The notes beneath the pieces are model-generated. The model did not search any database. It was not told the DNA's origin and saw nothing but the letters and a program-made list of their open reading frames with translations. Below, in pieces: positions 32,530 through 42,248 of a stretch of 64,000 bases of DNA. Both the position numbers and the translations under genes were made by a program. Location of the stretch: positions 1 to 64,000 of the forward strand of contig JAUCBJ010001451.1 in assembly GCA_032718475.1 (NCBI GenBank), given 5' to 3'. How positions within the stretch are numbered: the stretch's first letter is position 1; each line of letters starts with the position of its first letter. Source of the DNA: Nemertoderma westbladi. Its lineage: Eukaryota; Xenacoelomorpha; Nemertodermatida; Nemertodermatidae.

Positions 32530-33765
32530 ACATATGCATCTTTAACCTGCTCCTTTATTAACCTGCATAATTTTCTAACACGAGTTAACTATCGTTTATT
32601 GTTTTGGTTCAATCTACATGCCTCTGTAACCTGCTCCTGTACTAATCTACATAATCTTGTAACACGTGTTAAATATCGTTTATTGTTTTGGTTCTATCTA
32701 CACGGCTCGGTAACCTACTCCTTTACAACCTGCATAATTTTCTAACACGAGTTAATCGTTTATTGTTTTGGTTCAATCTATCCGCCTCCGCAACCTGATT
32801 CTTTACTAACCTACATCTTGTAACACGTGTTAACTATCGTTTATTGTTTTGGTTCTATCTACCTGCCTCTGTAACCTGCTCCTTTACTAACCTTCATATT
32901 CTTGTAACATGTGTTAACTATCGTTTATTGTTTTGGTTCTATCTACCCGTCTCTTTAACCTGCTCCTTTACTAACCTGCATCATCTTGTAACATGTGTTA
33001 ACTATCGTTTATTGTTTTGGTTCTATCTACCCTCCTCTATAACCTGCTCCTTTACTAACCTGTATAATCTTGTAACATGTGTTAACTATCGTTTATTGTT
33101 TTGGTTCTATCTACCCGCCTCTATAGCCTGCTCCTTTACTAACCTGTATAATCTTGTAACATGTGTTAACTATCGTTTATTGTTTTGGTTCTATCTACCC
33201 TCCTCTATAACCTGCTCCTTTACTAACCTGTATAATCTTGTAACATGTGTTAACTACCGTTTATTGTTTTGGTTCTATCTACCCGCCTCTTTAACCTGCC
33301 CCCTTACTAACCTGCATAATCTTGCAACATGTGTTAACTATGTTTATTGTTTTGGTTCTATCTACCCGCCTCTATAACCGGCACCTTTACTAACCTGCAT
33401 AATCTTGTAACATGTGTTAACTATCGTTTATTGTTTTGGTTCTATCTACCCTCCTCTATAGCCTGCTCCTTTACTAACCTGCATAATCTTGTAACATGTG
33501 TTAACTATCGTTTATTGTTTTGGTTCTATCTACCCTCCTCTATAGCCTGCTCCTTTACTAACCTGCATAATCTTGTAACATGTGTTAACTATCGTTTATT
33601 GTTTTGGTTCTATCTACCCTCCTCTATAGCCTGCTCCTTTACTAACCTGCATAATCTTGTAACATGTGTTAACTATCGTTTATTGTTTTGGTTCTATCTT
33701 CCCGCCTCTATAGCCTGCTCCATTTCTAACCTGCATAAACTTGTAATACGTTTTATTTACAGATT
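32530..33765 (+). repeat. Minisatellite array, 84 bp unit, about fourteen copies
   Basis: Unit: TTTATTGTTTTGGTTCTATC, TACCCTCCTCTATAGCCTGC, TCCTTTACTAACCTGCATAA, then TCTTGTAACATGTGTTAACT with ATCG. Left-hand copies are more diverged and shorter; right-hand copies are nearly identical. Because 84 is divisible by three, one frame stays open for many units and gives a 28-residue peptide repeat rich in aromatic residues, which is probably a by-product. Confidence 0.9.
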
Positions 33766-34290
33766 CAAAATCCCAAATTCCCTATTTCTAAAGCCCAAAT
33801 TTCTATTCCCGGATCCCAAAGGGACGCGTTGTTCAACTGAGCCCCGTCAGCGGAAGCAGCCAGTGCCGCTAGTCGGTGGGGTTGACTTGTTGACGAGAGG
33901 CAATTATGAGGCATAATGAGATACGCATTGCGTATCTTCTTTATTCAACCAATAATGGCCGATCAACAAATAAAAACCGACAATCACTAATATAATGGCA
34001 AATCCCAAATTCCATATTCCCAAATACCTTATTCCCAAATACCTTAATCCCAAATACCTTAATCCCAAATACGTTATTCCCAAACACCTTATTCCCAAAT
34101 CCCAAATACCTTATTCCCAAATACCTTATTCCCAAATCCCAAATACCTCATTCCCAAATCCCTTATTCACAAATCCCAAATACCTTATTCCCAAATCCCA
34201 AATACCTTATTCCCAAATCCCAAATACCTTATTCCCAAATCCATATTCCCAAATTCCTTAATCCCAAATCCCACATGGTATTTGCGTCCA
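33766..34290 (+). repeat. Short-unit minisatellite (ATTCCCAAATACCTT)
   Basis: Bases 33995-34275 are built from 15-base units ATTCCCAAATACCTT and related AATCCCAAAT words, about 15-18 copies. The preceding 33766-33990 has a first, degenerate set (AAATCCCAAATTCC) and a palindrome AGATACGCATTGCGTATCT at 33919. No gene. Confidence 0.75.
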
Positions 34291-34308
34291 ATTTCCCCCC
34301 TGTCTCAA

Positions 34309-34690
34309 GCATCTACTACAACGTAGGCTGTATCTTTACTGAGTGGCAGAGTCGTCTACAATTCCCCATTCTACCGCTAGAGGGCGCAATGTTTGAAAGT
34401 GAAAATATTCTCCAACTTTGTTATTAACAATCCGTTTAAACTGAAACTTGGTAGGCATCTACTACAGCATAGGCTGTATCTTTACTGTGAGTGTCAGGGG
34501 CTAGTGGCTGAGCTGGTTAGCGCTACTGATGAGGCCTGTTAGGCCGAAACGTACGTATAGCGCTGGTTCAACCCCCGGTGACGCGCTCTCATTTTTTCCA
34601 CTTCTGAACAAACCCATTATATTACATCTTTACTGAATCGCAGAGTTGTCTACAGTTCCCGCGTCTGCCGCTAGAGGGCGAATTACCTGA
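34309..34690. repeat. Dispersed repeat, two units, split by a SINE
   Basis: CATCTACTACAACGTAGGCT (34310) and CATCTACTACAGCATAGGCT (34456) begin two units. Each continues GTATCTTTACTGA, GTCTACA(A/G)TTCCC and CCGCTAGAGGGCG. The second is interrupted by the SINE at 34487-34625. A diverged copy occurs near 680-770. Confidence 0.65.
34487..34625 (+). mobile_element. tRNA-derived SINE with 9-bp target duplication
   Basis: The tRNA-like head has A box TGGCTGAGCTGGTTAGCG and B box GGTTCAACCCC. It is followed by a short body (CTCATTTTTTCCACTTCTG) ending CCCATTATATTAC. The target ATCTTTACT is present on both sides (34478-34486 and 34626-34634), and removing the SINE restores the flanking repeat unit. 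It is the same sequence as the arms of the palindromes at 1517 and 3104. Confidence 0.8.
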
Positions 34691-34744
34691 TAGTAAACCA
34701 AAAATTTGTTGAAAAATGTGTTTGTAACTTTCATTGACCAGAAG

Positions 34745-36212
34745 TCAATGAAAGCGGCGTAGACTGGTGTCGATTGTTCGGCACTAGAATATACTTTCAT
34801 ATGTATGAAATTTATAAATTTTCCTATGGCTTGTCTCGTTGATCTCCCATTGATAAATCCAAACTGTTCTGGCGGGAAAAGGTATCTGCAATGTCTTTGT
34901 ACCCGCGTATTTATTATCGATGTTAGCAACTTTAAAAGGACACTAATCATGGCTATTCCACGATAATTACCTGGGTTTGATTTACTTCCTTTACCCTTGT
35001 ATAATACTTTAATCAAGCTCATTTTCCAAGGGGATGGAATCGAACCAATCTTTAAACATGTATTGAACAAAATAACTAGAATTGTTAGCAGAAACGGCAA
35101 GCGATGTCTTATATGTTTATAAAAATACCATCTAAACCACACGCCTTTCCATTTGATCATTTTACATTTGATACTATGATCAAGTTATTAAACCATTCAT
35201 CCGAGTTTTTCTCTTCGGAGTTAGGTTCTGCTATGTTGTATTCAATTCCGAACGACTCTTCTGTGTCTCCAATTAAACCTTGGAAGTGGTCTTCTCATTT
35301 GTCTAAATCGATGGGGGTTGTGGCTGTGGTAGAGCCACTATCCTTCCACAGAGACCTAGGAGTAAGTTCAGTTTCAGAAAGTCTTTCCAACAGCTGGGTT
35401 TCATTGTATTCTTCCTTTTTCGCATTCAGTGTGCTTTTGCATTGACGGCGAAGGCTCCAGTAGGCCTCCAGTAAGCCAGTAGGCCTCCAGTGTCACCATT
35501 TTCATTTTTCAGTGTAGAAATTAATTCCCTTTTCATTCTCTGGCACTCATCATCGAAACAAGGTTGATGGTAGATGGTTTTCGCTAGTTGCTGCGATTGA
35601 TATGCCATAACTTATAATGGGTCAACATCGTTGTCCAGGAGAGTGTTGACGATTTCATCTACATGCAATTTTCGTTGAAGAATGTCGGTATCTAACTTTC
35701 TAGATAGTTTTGAAGTTGGTTTATCAACCATCTGGTTACAATTTGTGTTAATAGACATAACAGTTCGTTGGTGATTTCGTATGGTTTATCTTGATCTCGC
35801 ACGCCGGTTCAATCGAAGGTTGGTACCGTACAAAGAACAAGTCGATCGCGCTGTTGCCTTGGGGATAATAATAAGTGGATTCAGTTGGGTTGTTCTGTAA
35901 CTCAAAATCGACAGATTTTAGAGCGCTCGTAAGATCATTACCACGCGTATCTTTTGCTCCGGCATCTATACGACAGTTAAAATCTCCGCACATTAAAATT
36001 GGAACGTCTGACTTAGTATATGTGAGTGCTACGAAAACGGTATACAAAATATCACTAACAGTTGTATCTGGACTGAAATAAAACACCAATATGAATCCAA
36101 TTACAGTTCTCACAATCACATAATCATTCGTTGAGTGTATTAAATTCGGGATGACGGCTCCTTTGTGAGGAACGGCGCAGAGTTGTGAGAGAGAGAAAGG
36201 GGGAGACGGCAC
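34745..36212 (-). pseudogene. LINE-B: broken non-LTR retrotransposon (endonuclease, linker, RT N-terminal part)
   Basis: Minus-strand pieces in order: endonuclease C-terminal half with MCGDFNCRIDAG (35748-36212); linker LLERLSETELTPRSLW (around 35350-35400); RT fingers with YKGKGSKSNPGNYRGIAM and QFGFINGRSTRQAI (34760-35160). It stops at the first catalytic block (YAAFIDF); the rest of RT is absent. The break coincides with a short perfect inverted repeat (CTTTCATTGAC / GTCAATGAAAG at 34726-34752), suggesting a template switch. Frameshifts separate the parts. The family differs from LINE-A. Confidence 0.75.
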
Positions 36213-37861
36213 CTATTCCGTCGGGTCTTACCAAGTGAGAGGGCTATTCGACACCTCCCGTTAAGAGTGCGATAAAGTGGACTGTACACAGGAAGGGAAG
36301 TTGCACTGAAAACAGTAGAAATCGTTGAGAACTGCCGGAACTATATATTATATCATTAAAATCAGTTTGAAGATAAAACATATCACAAAAATTGCAGAAA
36401 TACTATTTACAGATAAAAATGCCGCTAAAAATATGAAAACTTTTACTGTTGTAAAAGTCAGGGGCTTCCGCAAGCAGAAGGTGAAGATGCAACAAGGTAA
36501 GGAAAGTGAGAAAACATGCCCTTTTATAGCCAGACGTTATGCAAATCGGGATTGGAACGCTCTGAATGCTGATTGATCGTAGCTCGTCCCTGATTGGTCG
36601 GAGCTACTGGTTGGCCAAACAGTTACGTTTCGATCCTATTGCACCTATGAGCTGGCGAGGGCAGGAGGTCGATAACATGGGTCATATGACTTACAGTACA
36701 AACGTATCAGCGTTTGGCAAACCAAACGTGATCCCACTGCACAACCTACACGGTTCGATCTAAAAGCACTTAAATCGAAGTTGGGCAAACCAAACGTGAC
36801 ACCACAGTACAACCTATAACAATCTGTCTAATATCTATACTTCTTCGGCGGTCAGATGTATAAACTAAAACTGTTTAAAATCGCTAGGCACGGCACGGCC
36901 ACCGCACAGGCGACAAACCTGTTACGAAATCCTCCTGGTTTTGGCAACAGTCTGGTTTTAGCACATTTTGAGCCAAGCAACTTGCATACCTTCGCCGACT
37001 TTTCAGGGATGCAGGTATTGAGAGTACTGTATTGGAGAGCTGACAAAGTCTGATGGGGTTGGCGTTGCTAAACAATTGCAGGTAAAGTAATGTTATAATA
37101 GCGCTGGCCAACCTTCACCTTTAGGTTTAGCATACATGCTATGTTTGATATTTACTCTTTACGGCAGAAATGAGTCCGGTGCACATATCGCTGCGGTTGT
37201 ACTTGTTACGCACTGGCCCGGAACCGGATTTAAACAGTAGACTTTCTTACAGGAAGTTTAGGTAATATAATTACGCAATCCACAACAGTTCTTGGTGACA
37301 AAGAATTATGATAATGGTATGTTAAAATAAAAAATAATCTGCAAAATAACACTGTAAAATACTCAAATATTAATTTTCTTAAAATCAACTTCAGTGACCA
37401 ACATTTATTCAAAAAGATTTCAAAAATTCCACTGGAGGCAACTTATCATATTATTCTACGATACATTATGCATCGAATGATACCAAATTCAGCCATATTG
37501 TATTTTCTTCCGGGTTTGGGTTCTTTTGGGCCTAATTTGTCTACACTAATTAGAGACATGTGGGGGACAAGTAGTCAAGTATATCTGTATATGAATAAAA
37601 ATACCCCCAATGTGAAGTTTCCTTGACTTAGTCTCTTGACTGTTTTTTTGAAGAGACAGGGCAGAGCCCCCCCCCCCACCCCCTGTCTTATCTGCCAAAT
37701 CGAGAAAGGGCAAACTACCCATTGAGAAACCTGAGAACTGAGTGTAAACTTGAGATTGAAGTGGAGGGCATTGACCTCTAGGCTAGCAACTGGTTTGGTC
37801 AGGGGTACGTTTCATGACAACATTCAAAAAGTAATCGGCGTCACTAAGACAATAAACTCAC
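36213..37861. other. SCYL3 intron 3, right end
   Basis: A repeated word GGCAAACCAAACGTGA occurs at 36714 and 36783. A C-rich tract lies at 37667-37683. The short frames at 36852-37111 have no recognised family. No gene is seen. Confidence 0.35.
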
Positions 37862-38135
37862 TCATGTCGTCCAAATATTCTATAAGTCGTAGCGCCATAA
37901 GGCCGAACCCATAGGCGTCACGGGCGTGGCCAGCGGAGATGGGTCTCCCAGTCTGGGGCTCGCGGTCCTCCGGTGGTACAACCTCGGCGTCCAGACCCGG
38001 TCGGATAGCGGCTACAAAGCTCGGGGTGCAGCCGTGGAACGGAGAAAGGAACTGGAGGTTGGCCAATCTCCAGCCGCCGTCAGTGGGAGAGACGAACACT
38101 GATGAGATACACACATTGTTGTGGCTAACGCCGCC
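37862..38135 (-). CDS. SCYL3: SCYL3 (PACE-1) coding exon 3
   Basis: This 274-base exon encodes the C-lobe of the pseudokinase. SHNNVCISSVFVS replaces the catalytic HRD loop: there is no Asp at the base position. GGWRLANLQF replaces the DFG region. TPSFVAAIRPG, VPPEDRE and GHARDAYGFGLM follow the SCYL3 order of activation segment and helix F. The acceptor is TTTTGTTGTAG before base 38135 and the donor is GTGAGT after 37862. The exon enters in phase 0 and leaves in phase 1, agreeing with exons 2 and 4. SCYL3 binds ezrin and sits at the Golgi and lamellipodia in mammals; that role is family knowledge only. Confidence 0.88.
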
Positions 38136-39222
38136 CTACAACAAAATAAATATAATATTTTCGCTTTATTACAAAATAAAGTAAAATGCACAACCAACCA
38201 ACACTTCGACAAGATGCAACCGATTCTAGGCTTAATATTGACAAGTTTCAAGATTAACATACTGGAGATAATATGTGATGTAAATGATTTATTATCGACC
38301 ACAACCTTCCCACATTCGGGACAGCGACGCCTACCGTATGTTTAAGAAACTTGTGGTCGATATGTTATTTTTAGAAAAATTTGAATTTGTGGTAAACGAT
38401 TCACAACGAATAGCAGTCGTTTCAGTCTACAGCAGCAGCTCTAGAGGTTCATAAATTAATCCACAGGGAAATAAAAGTTGATTACTGAGCTCTGGAATTT
38501 TTACTTACTGTTTGAATTTGTGGCTTCTTTAACAGTGGTGTATCTTATATTCTTACATTAACATATCACTCCAGATAGGGTCGGGGGGAACTTTGGACCC
38601 AATAAAAATTCATCCCTCTCCAGGGGAAATTGGACGCAAATAAAAGTTGATTACTCTCAAAAAATAAAACTGTAACCTGTTCTATTGTGTTTAGTTTATT
38701 GTTTAGGTTAAAATAACGCGCCACTGTAACCTGCTCTTTTCCCTAAATTGAGAATTTAACATTTAACGTCCAATCCCCCCCCCCCCCCTGTCTCTATAAC
38801 TCAAGTCTACGGTACCATTGTGGTAGCTGGTGGAAAAACCTTCACAGTTAATTCAACAGTCCAGACAATTTTATTAACATTATTTCAATGCGCTGCGTAA
38901 ACCTCGCGGTGTACCGCACAACTACATGTTGGGTAGTTCAGAGTCAGCGCTAGTGAAAATCATTTACCGCACAGACACCGCTCTTATACCGCAGGGTCGT
39001 TCACACTCAGCGGTGTACCGCTGGCCCTGCGGTACCCCATGCGGTTGTACCGTTCCGTTGGGTGCGAACGGGGCTTTAGGAACGGCGACGGACACTGAGA
39101 AGAACGTCAATAAATTTATAATAAAATAAAATAACAATGTAAAATTTCCCATTTTTAAATGATCAACTATTTAACTTACAGGTCAGTCCTACTAATTGGA
39201 GCGGAACTTAGACGAATCTTAC
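38136..39222. other. SCYL3 intron 2
   Basis: Bases 38565-38790 are a copy of the dispersed element (CATCCCTCTCCAGGGGAAAT, AACTGTAACCTGTTC, GTTTATTGTTTAGGTT, CTGTAACCTGCTC) followed by 14 C residues. The same element, inverted, is at 47832-48030, and another copy is at 60930-61120. The segment 38985-39075 has repeated GCGGTGTACCGC/CGGTACC words. No exon is seen. Confidence 0.5.
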
Positions 39223-39408
39223 CTTTTCGTGCAAGAATTGTAAGGCTTCAATAACATCATAAAGACCAGAACATATCTCATCTGGTAGCAAAGTTTCTAA
39301 GACGTCTTCTAATGGGGCGACACGTTCGGTAATAAGGTAGAAACAATCGATGTCGGTTTCGGTTGCAACATATCGAAGTATTCCTGGATGACGCCAGACA
39401 CGTAGGTT
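39223..39408 (-). CDS. SCYL3: SCYL3 (PACE-1) coding exon 2
   Basis: This exon of 62 whole codons encodes the helix C to hinge region: LRVWRHPGILRYV, LITERVAPLEDVLETLLPDE and YDVIEALQFLHEK. TERVxPLE and ALxFLH are characteristic of SCYL3 and SCYL1. The acceptor is TTTGTTTAACTTCAG and the donor GTAAGATT. Both junctions are phase 0. Confidence 0.88.
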
Positions 39409-40029
39409 CTGAAGTTAAACAAAACAATAAAATAACCTAAACATTATTGTGAACAACGCCATATTACTCCAATAGCCGGATGTTTATTTATTAAATGAAT
39501 TCCTTTCGTTTTGCTGTCATAAGACAACTGGCAGTCAGCTTGGTACGAAAAGAGTTGGTTTGATTCATTTGAATTAGAAATTCCAAACAGAATGAGCTGT
39601 ATGACAGGCGAAAAATAAGATTTGCGCCTTTCGTTAAGCTGTGTAAATATATATAGTTAGGCGTGGGTCATAGAGAAGTTCACCTTCACACATAGGTAAA
39701 CAAAATAAAATAATAAGGAACTTTCTAAACTTACGAGTCGTAATATGTCAGTATGTTCTTCCATATTTCTTTAAAATTGAAAGCAGTAATTTCTCTAGCA
39801 TTGACAATCTTTCAGACATTCATTAAAAATTACTCAAAAAATACACTTATACCTACTGATCTACATACCCAAATTTACCTACTGAATATTGCGCAACCGT
39901 TTATATATTCTACCAGCAGTATTTCAATTTGCAATTTAGCCAATAATTTGTTATGAGCTGAACATTGAGTGAATCCGAACCGGGACCTAGTTATTTAAAA
40001 GCAAATAGGCCTACTCAGCTACTACTCAC
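39409..40029. other. SCYL3 intron 1
   Basis: An intron of 621 bases with donor GTGAGTA and acceptor TTAACTTCAG. A/T-rich, no feature recognised. Confidence 0.6.
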
Positions 40030-40257
40030 ACTAGCGGACTTCCGTAGGTCGTAGTTGTCTGGTTGTCGCTTCTTTCTTCCTGCGGACTGGATGAAAACTG
40101 ATACATTTCGCGCGTTGGAGGTACCGGTGCCGGTTGCTGCTGAATTATTATCCGGTTCCCGAATAGACGCGGAGTGGAGCGGCCAGTCGGAATCCTCGCA
40201 TCCAACCACTGGTCCAATGTCGAGGCGTTCTAATAAGCTACTCTCACCAACTCCCAT
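40030..40257 (-). CDS. SCYL3: SCYL3 (PACE-1) first coding exon
   Basis: This exon of 76 codons starts at ATG 40257 (MGVGESSLL). The family start is MGSEN..., with Gly2 as an N-myristoylation site, and that is why this Met was chosen over one 12 codons upstream. ARNVSVFIQSAGRKK fits the glycine-loop to beta-3 segment. The canonical ATP-binding Lys context (VAxK) is not present, as expected for a pseudokinase. The donor GTGAGTA follows AGT in phase 0. The stretch between (GPVVGCEDSDWPLH...) is more diverged than the rest, so the exon is less certain than exons 2 and 3. Confidence 0.72.
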
Positions 40258-42248
40258 CGAGCTATTGATCTGTCTGCCTGTATCACAGACCACAGGCTAG
40301 CCGCTGTGGCTGTGTGGTGGGTAGGTTGTAGGTAGAGTCAGAGTCACCTGCAGGGGGTCTACCATGAAGCCAGTATGCGATACCTGTACCAGAGGACCGT
40401 AGAGATATACATATCGACGGTAAAATAAAGTGTTTTAAAACAACTGAGTGCCGATTCTGAGTGTGTATTTTATTACCGGTACGTCTTAGATTGCTCTACC
40501 GGGTACCGGTATATGATAAAACATTAATCGTAGATCGTAGAAGTACCGGTAAGGTACTTCTACGGTAGCCTAAGGTATTTGATATGAAGTTATAATAAAA
40601 ATGTTTAAAAGAACAGAATGATGTAACTATAAATTAATCAAATACAAAGTTCACTTCAGTTAGGTATCTCATAATAAATAGAGTTCGGTCGGAATTCTCA
40701 AACAATTAAAACAGCAGTTGGCAGTGTACTGTGTGGTACCGGTACCATAAAATAAACAAGAAAGTCTGTTAATATAATCGGAAAGGTGAACGAACGGTCA
40801 ACCGGACATCTTACATCTTACAAATAAAGTAGACAAAAAATTCCTGTAGATATTACATAAATAATAACTTTCCTTTTGAGGTTTATTAGCTGATTATGTA
40901 ATATTGTTTTCATCAACAATCCGACTGATGGCCATCGGGTATTATTCATGATTATCATAGAAGTGACCAACTACTACACTGGATAACGATTGCGTGACTT
41001 AATGCAAAAGCAATACGATTTTTGATGCTCCAGTAGGGTTGTGTTCTAGAACGTTTTTACTCACTATTATCCCAATAGAAAGAGAGTCCTAGTTATAAAG
41101 TGTGCTATATATTCTACGACAATGAATGTTTGAGAATTAAGTAAATTTTAAAAATTGTTCAATAACTTTTATTTTCATTGCATCGCTACAAGTGTCTAAA
41201 TTGCACGAATTGACAAAAATGCCACCGAGTGCAAAACACAACAAACGAATAAACTAAAAATATTAGTGATAGGAAAGTCCCATAGGACAACGTGTTTCTT
41301 AACGAATACCTAATTTTCTATTATTTATTATTTTTATCATTCCAGAGTGATTTGTTAATAAATAACGTTGTGCTATGGATAAATTATCAATCTGAATTAG
41401 TAAACGTACAGGTTTTTTTTACCGATATTGAATCCAAGAAAGTACACCCTCCCCTTGGTGTCACTGAAAGATATATGTAAAAGATGCATCAATCTGGCAC
41501 GTACAGTAATAATTATTATTACAGCTTGGTGCATATCTGACGGATAATTTTATTGTCCTTCCATCGGTGTTTTTTTTAACAATTAAAACGGCGCAGCGTA
41601 ACTGTTTAAATATTGGCAAGAAACCACTCTCACAACATTGTGAGAGGACAATGTTTTGGAACTAAATCCAGAAATACAACTACTCCACATGGGGTTTGAG
41701 AGTTAGCGAAGACAACAAATTTCCCAACAATTGAGTGTGATAACTGAGCACCGTGCACCTCCAGTATAAGTACAGAGCTGATAATTGGATAGTTGATATG
41801 GTGATTGTTACTTTTGTAAGTTGTAACTCACTCCGCTTCTCTGGTTGCCATGATAATATAATACAATGTTGCTAGGGTCACTGACGTCACCTCGAAATTT
41901 TTCAACATAACTTTCAGAATGTCCAATATTGTGGGGGTAAGATTCATTTTCAACACCACCTGCATTAAACGCCTTGGGAATGCAAAAAAATAATAAGGAA
42001 CCAAAAGATATATGATTATTGATTAAACAATAACAACGGCGGCAAACTGGATCAATATCTTGCATATATTAGTTTTATATCAATCAATATATAAATACAG
42101 ACAGAAACAACGACGGACAACAACTGTTAATGACTTACTGCTGCCTTTTAGTTTGATAAAGGTCTAATAATAATAAATAAATACAGACAAAAAGAGACTG
42201 TGAATAACCTGCATATCATATTGCATACATAATTTAATTTGTTCACAA
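40258..42248. other. Intergenic: SCYL3 promoter side and CDC45 3' flank
   Basis: About 2 kb between the SCYL3 start and the CDC45 stop. It should hold the SCYL3 promoter and the CDC45 polyadenylation region. ATTAAA on the minus strand at about 42234-42239 is a possible weak poly(A) signal. GGTACCGGTA words cluster at 40475-40745. A short hairpin (CTCTCACAA / TTGTGAGAG) is at 41627-41646. No further gene is recognised. Confidence 0.45.

Larger units (their letters stand above)
3686..37861 (-). other. SCYL3: SCYL3 intron 3, about 34 kb
   Basis: The donor GTGAGT directly follows base 37862 and the acceptor CCTTTAG directly precedes base 3685. The interval contains a TRIM gene on the same strand, Helitron-like elements, the BEL-A element with a nested LINE, LINE fragments, SINEs and minisatellite arrays. 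The other visible introns of the gene are only 621, 1087 and 2208 bases, so the size comes from accumulated repeats. An assembly join would be an alternative, but phase and protein continuity argue for one gene. Confidence 0.7.

Noticed and set aside
28312-33765. Tandem arrays considered as a CRISPR array
   Set aside because: The whole 68- or 84-bp unit is repeated with no unique spacers, and the DNA is animal nuclear DNA.
34487-34625. Functional tRNA gene
   Set aside because: A and B boxes are present but no cloverleaf is evident, the body continues into a SINE tail, and it has a target duplication.
37230-37412. 60-codon minus-strand ORF near SCYL3 exon 3
   Set aside because: Considered as an extra SCYL3 exon, but exon 3 joins exon 4 in phase and the peptide has no SCYL similarity.
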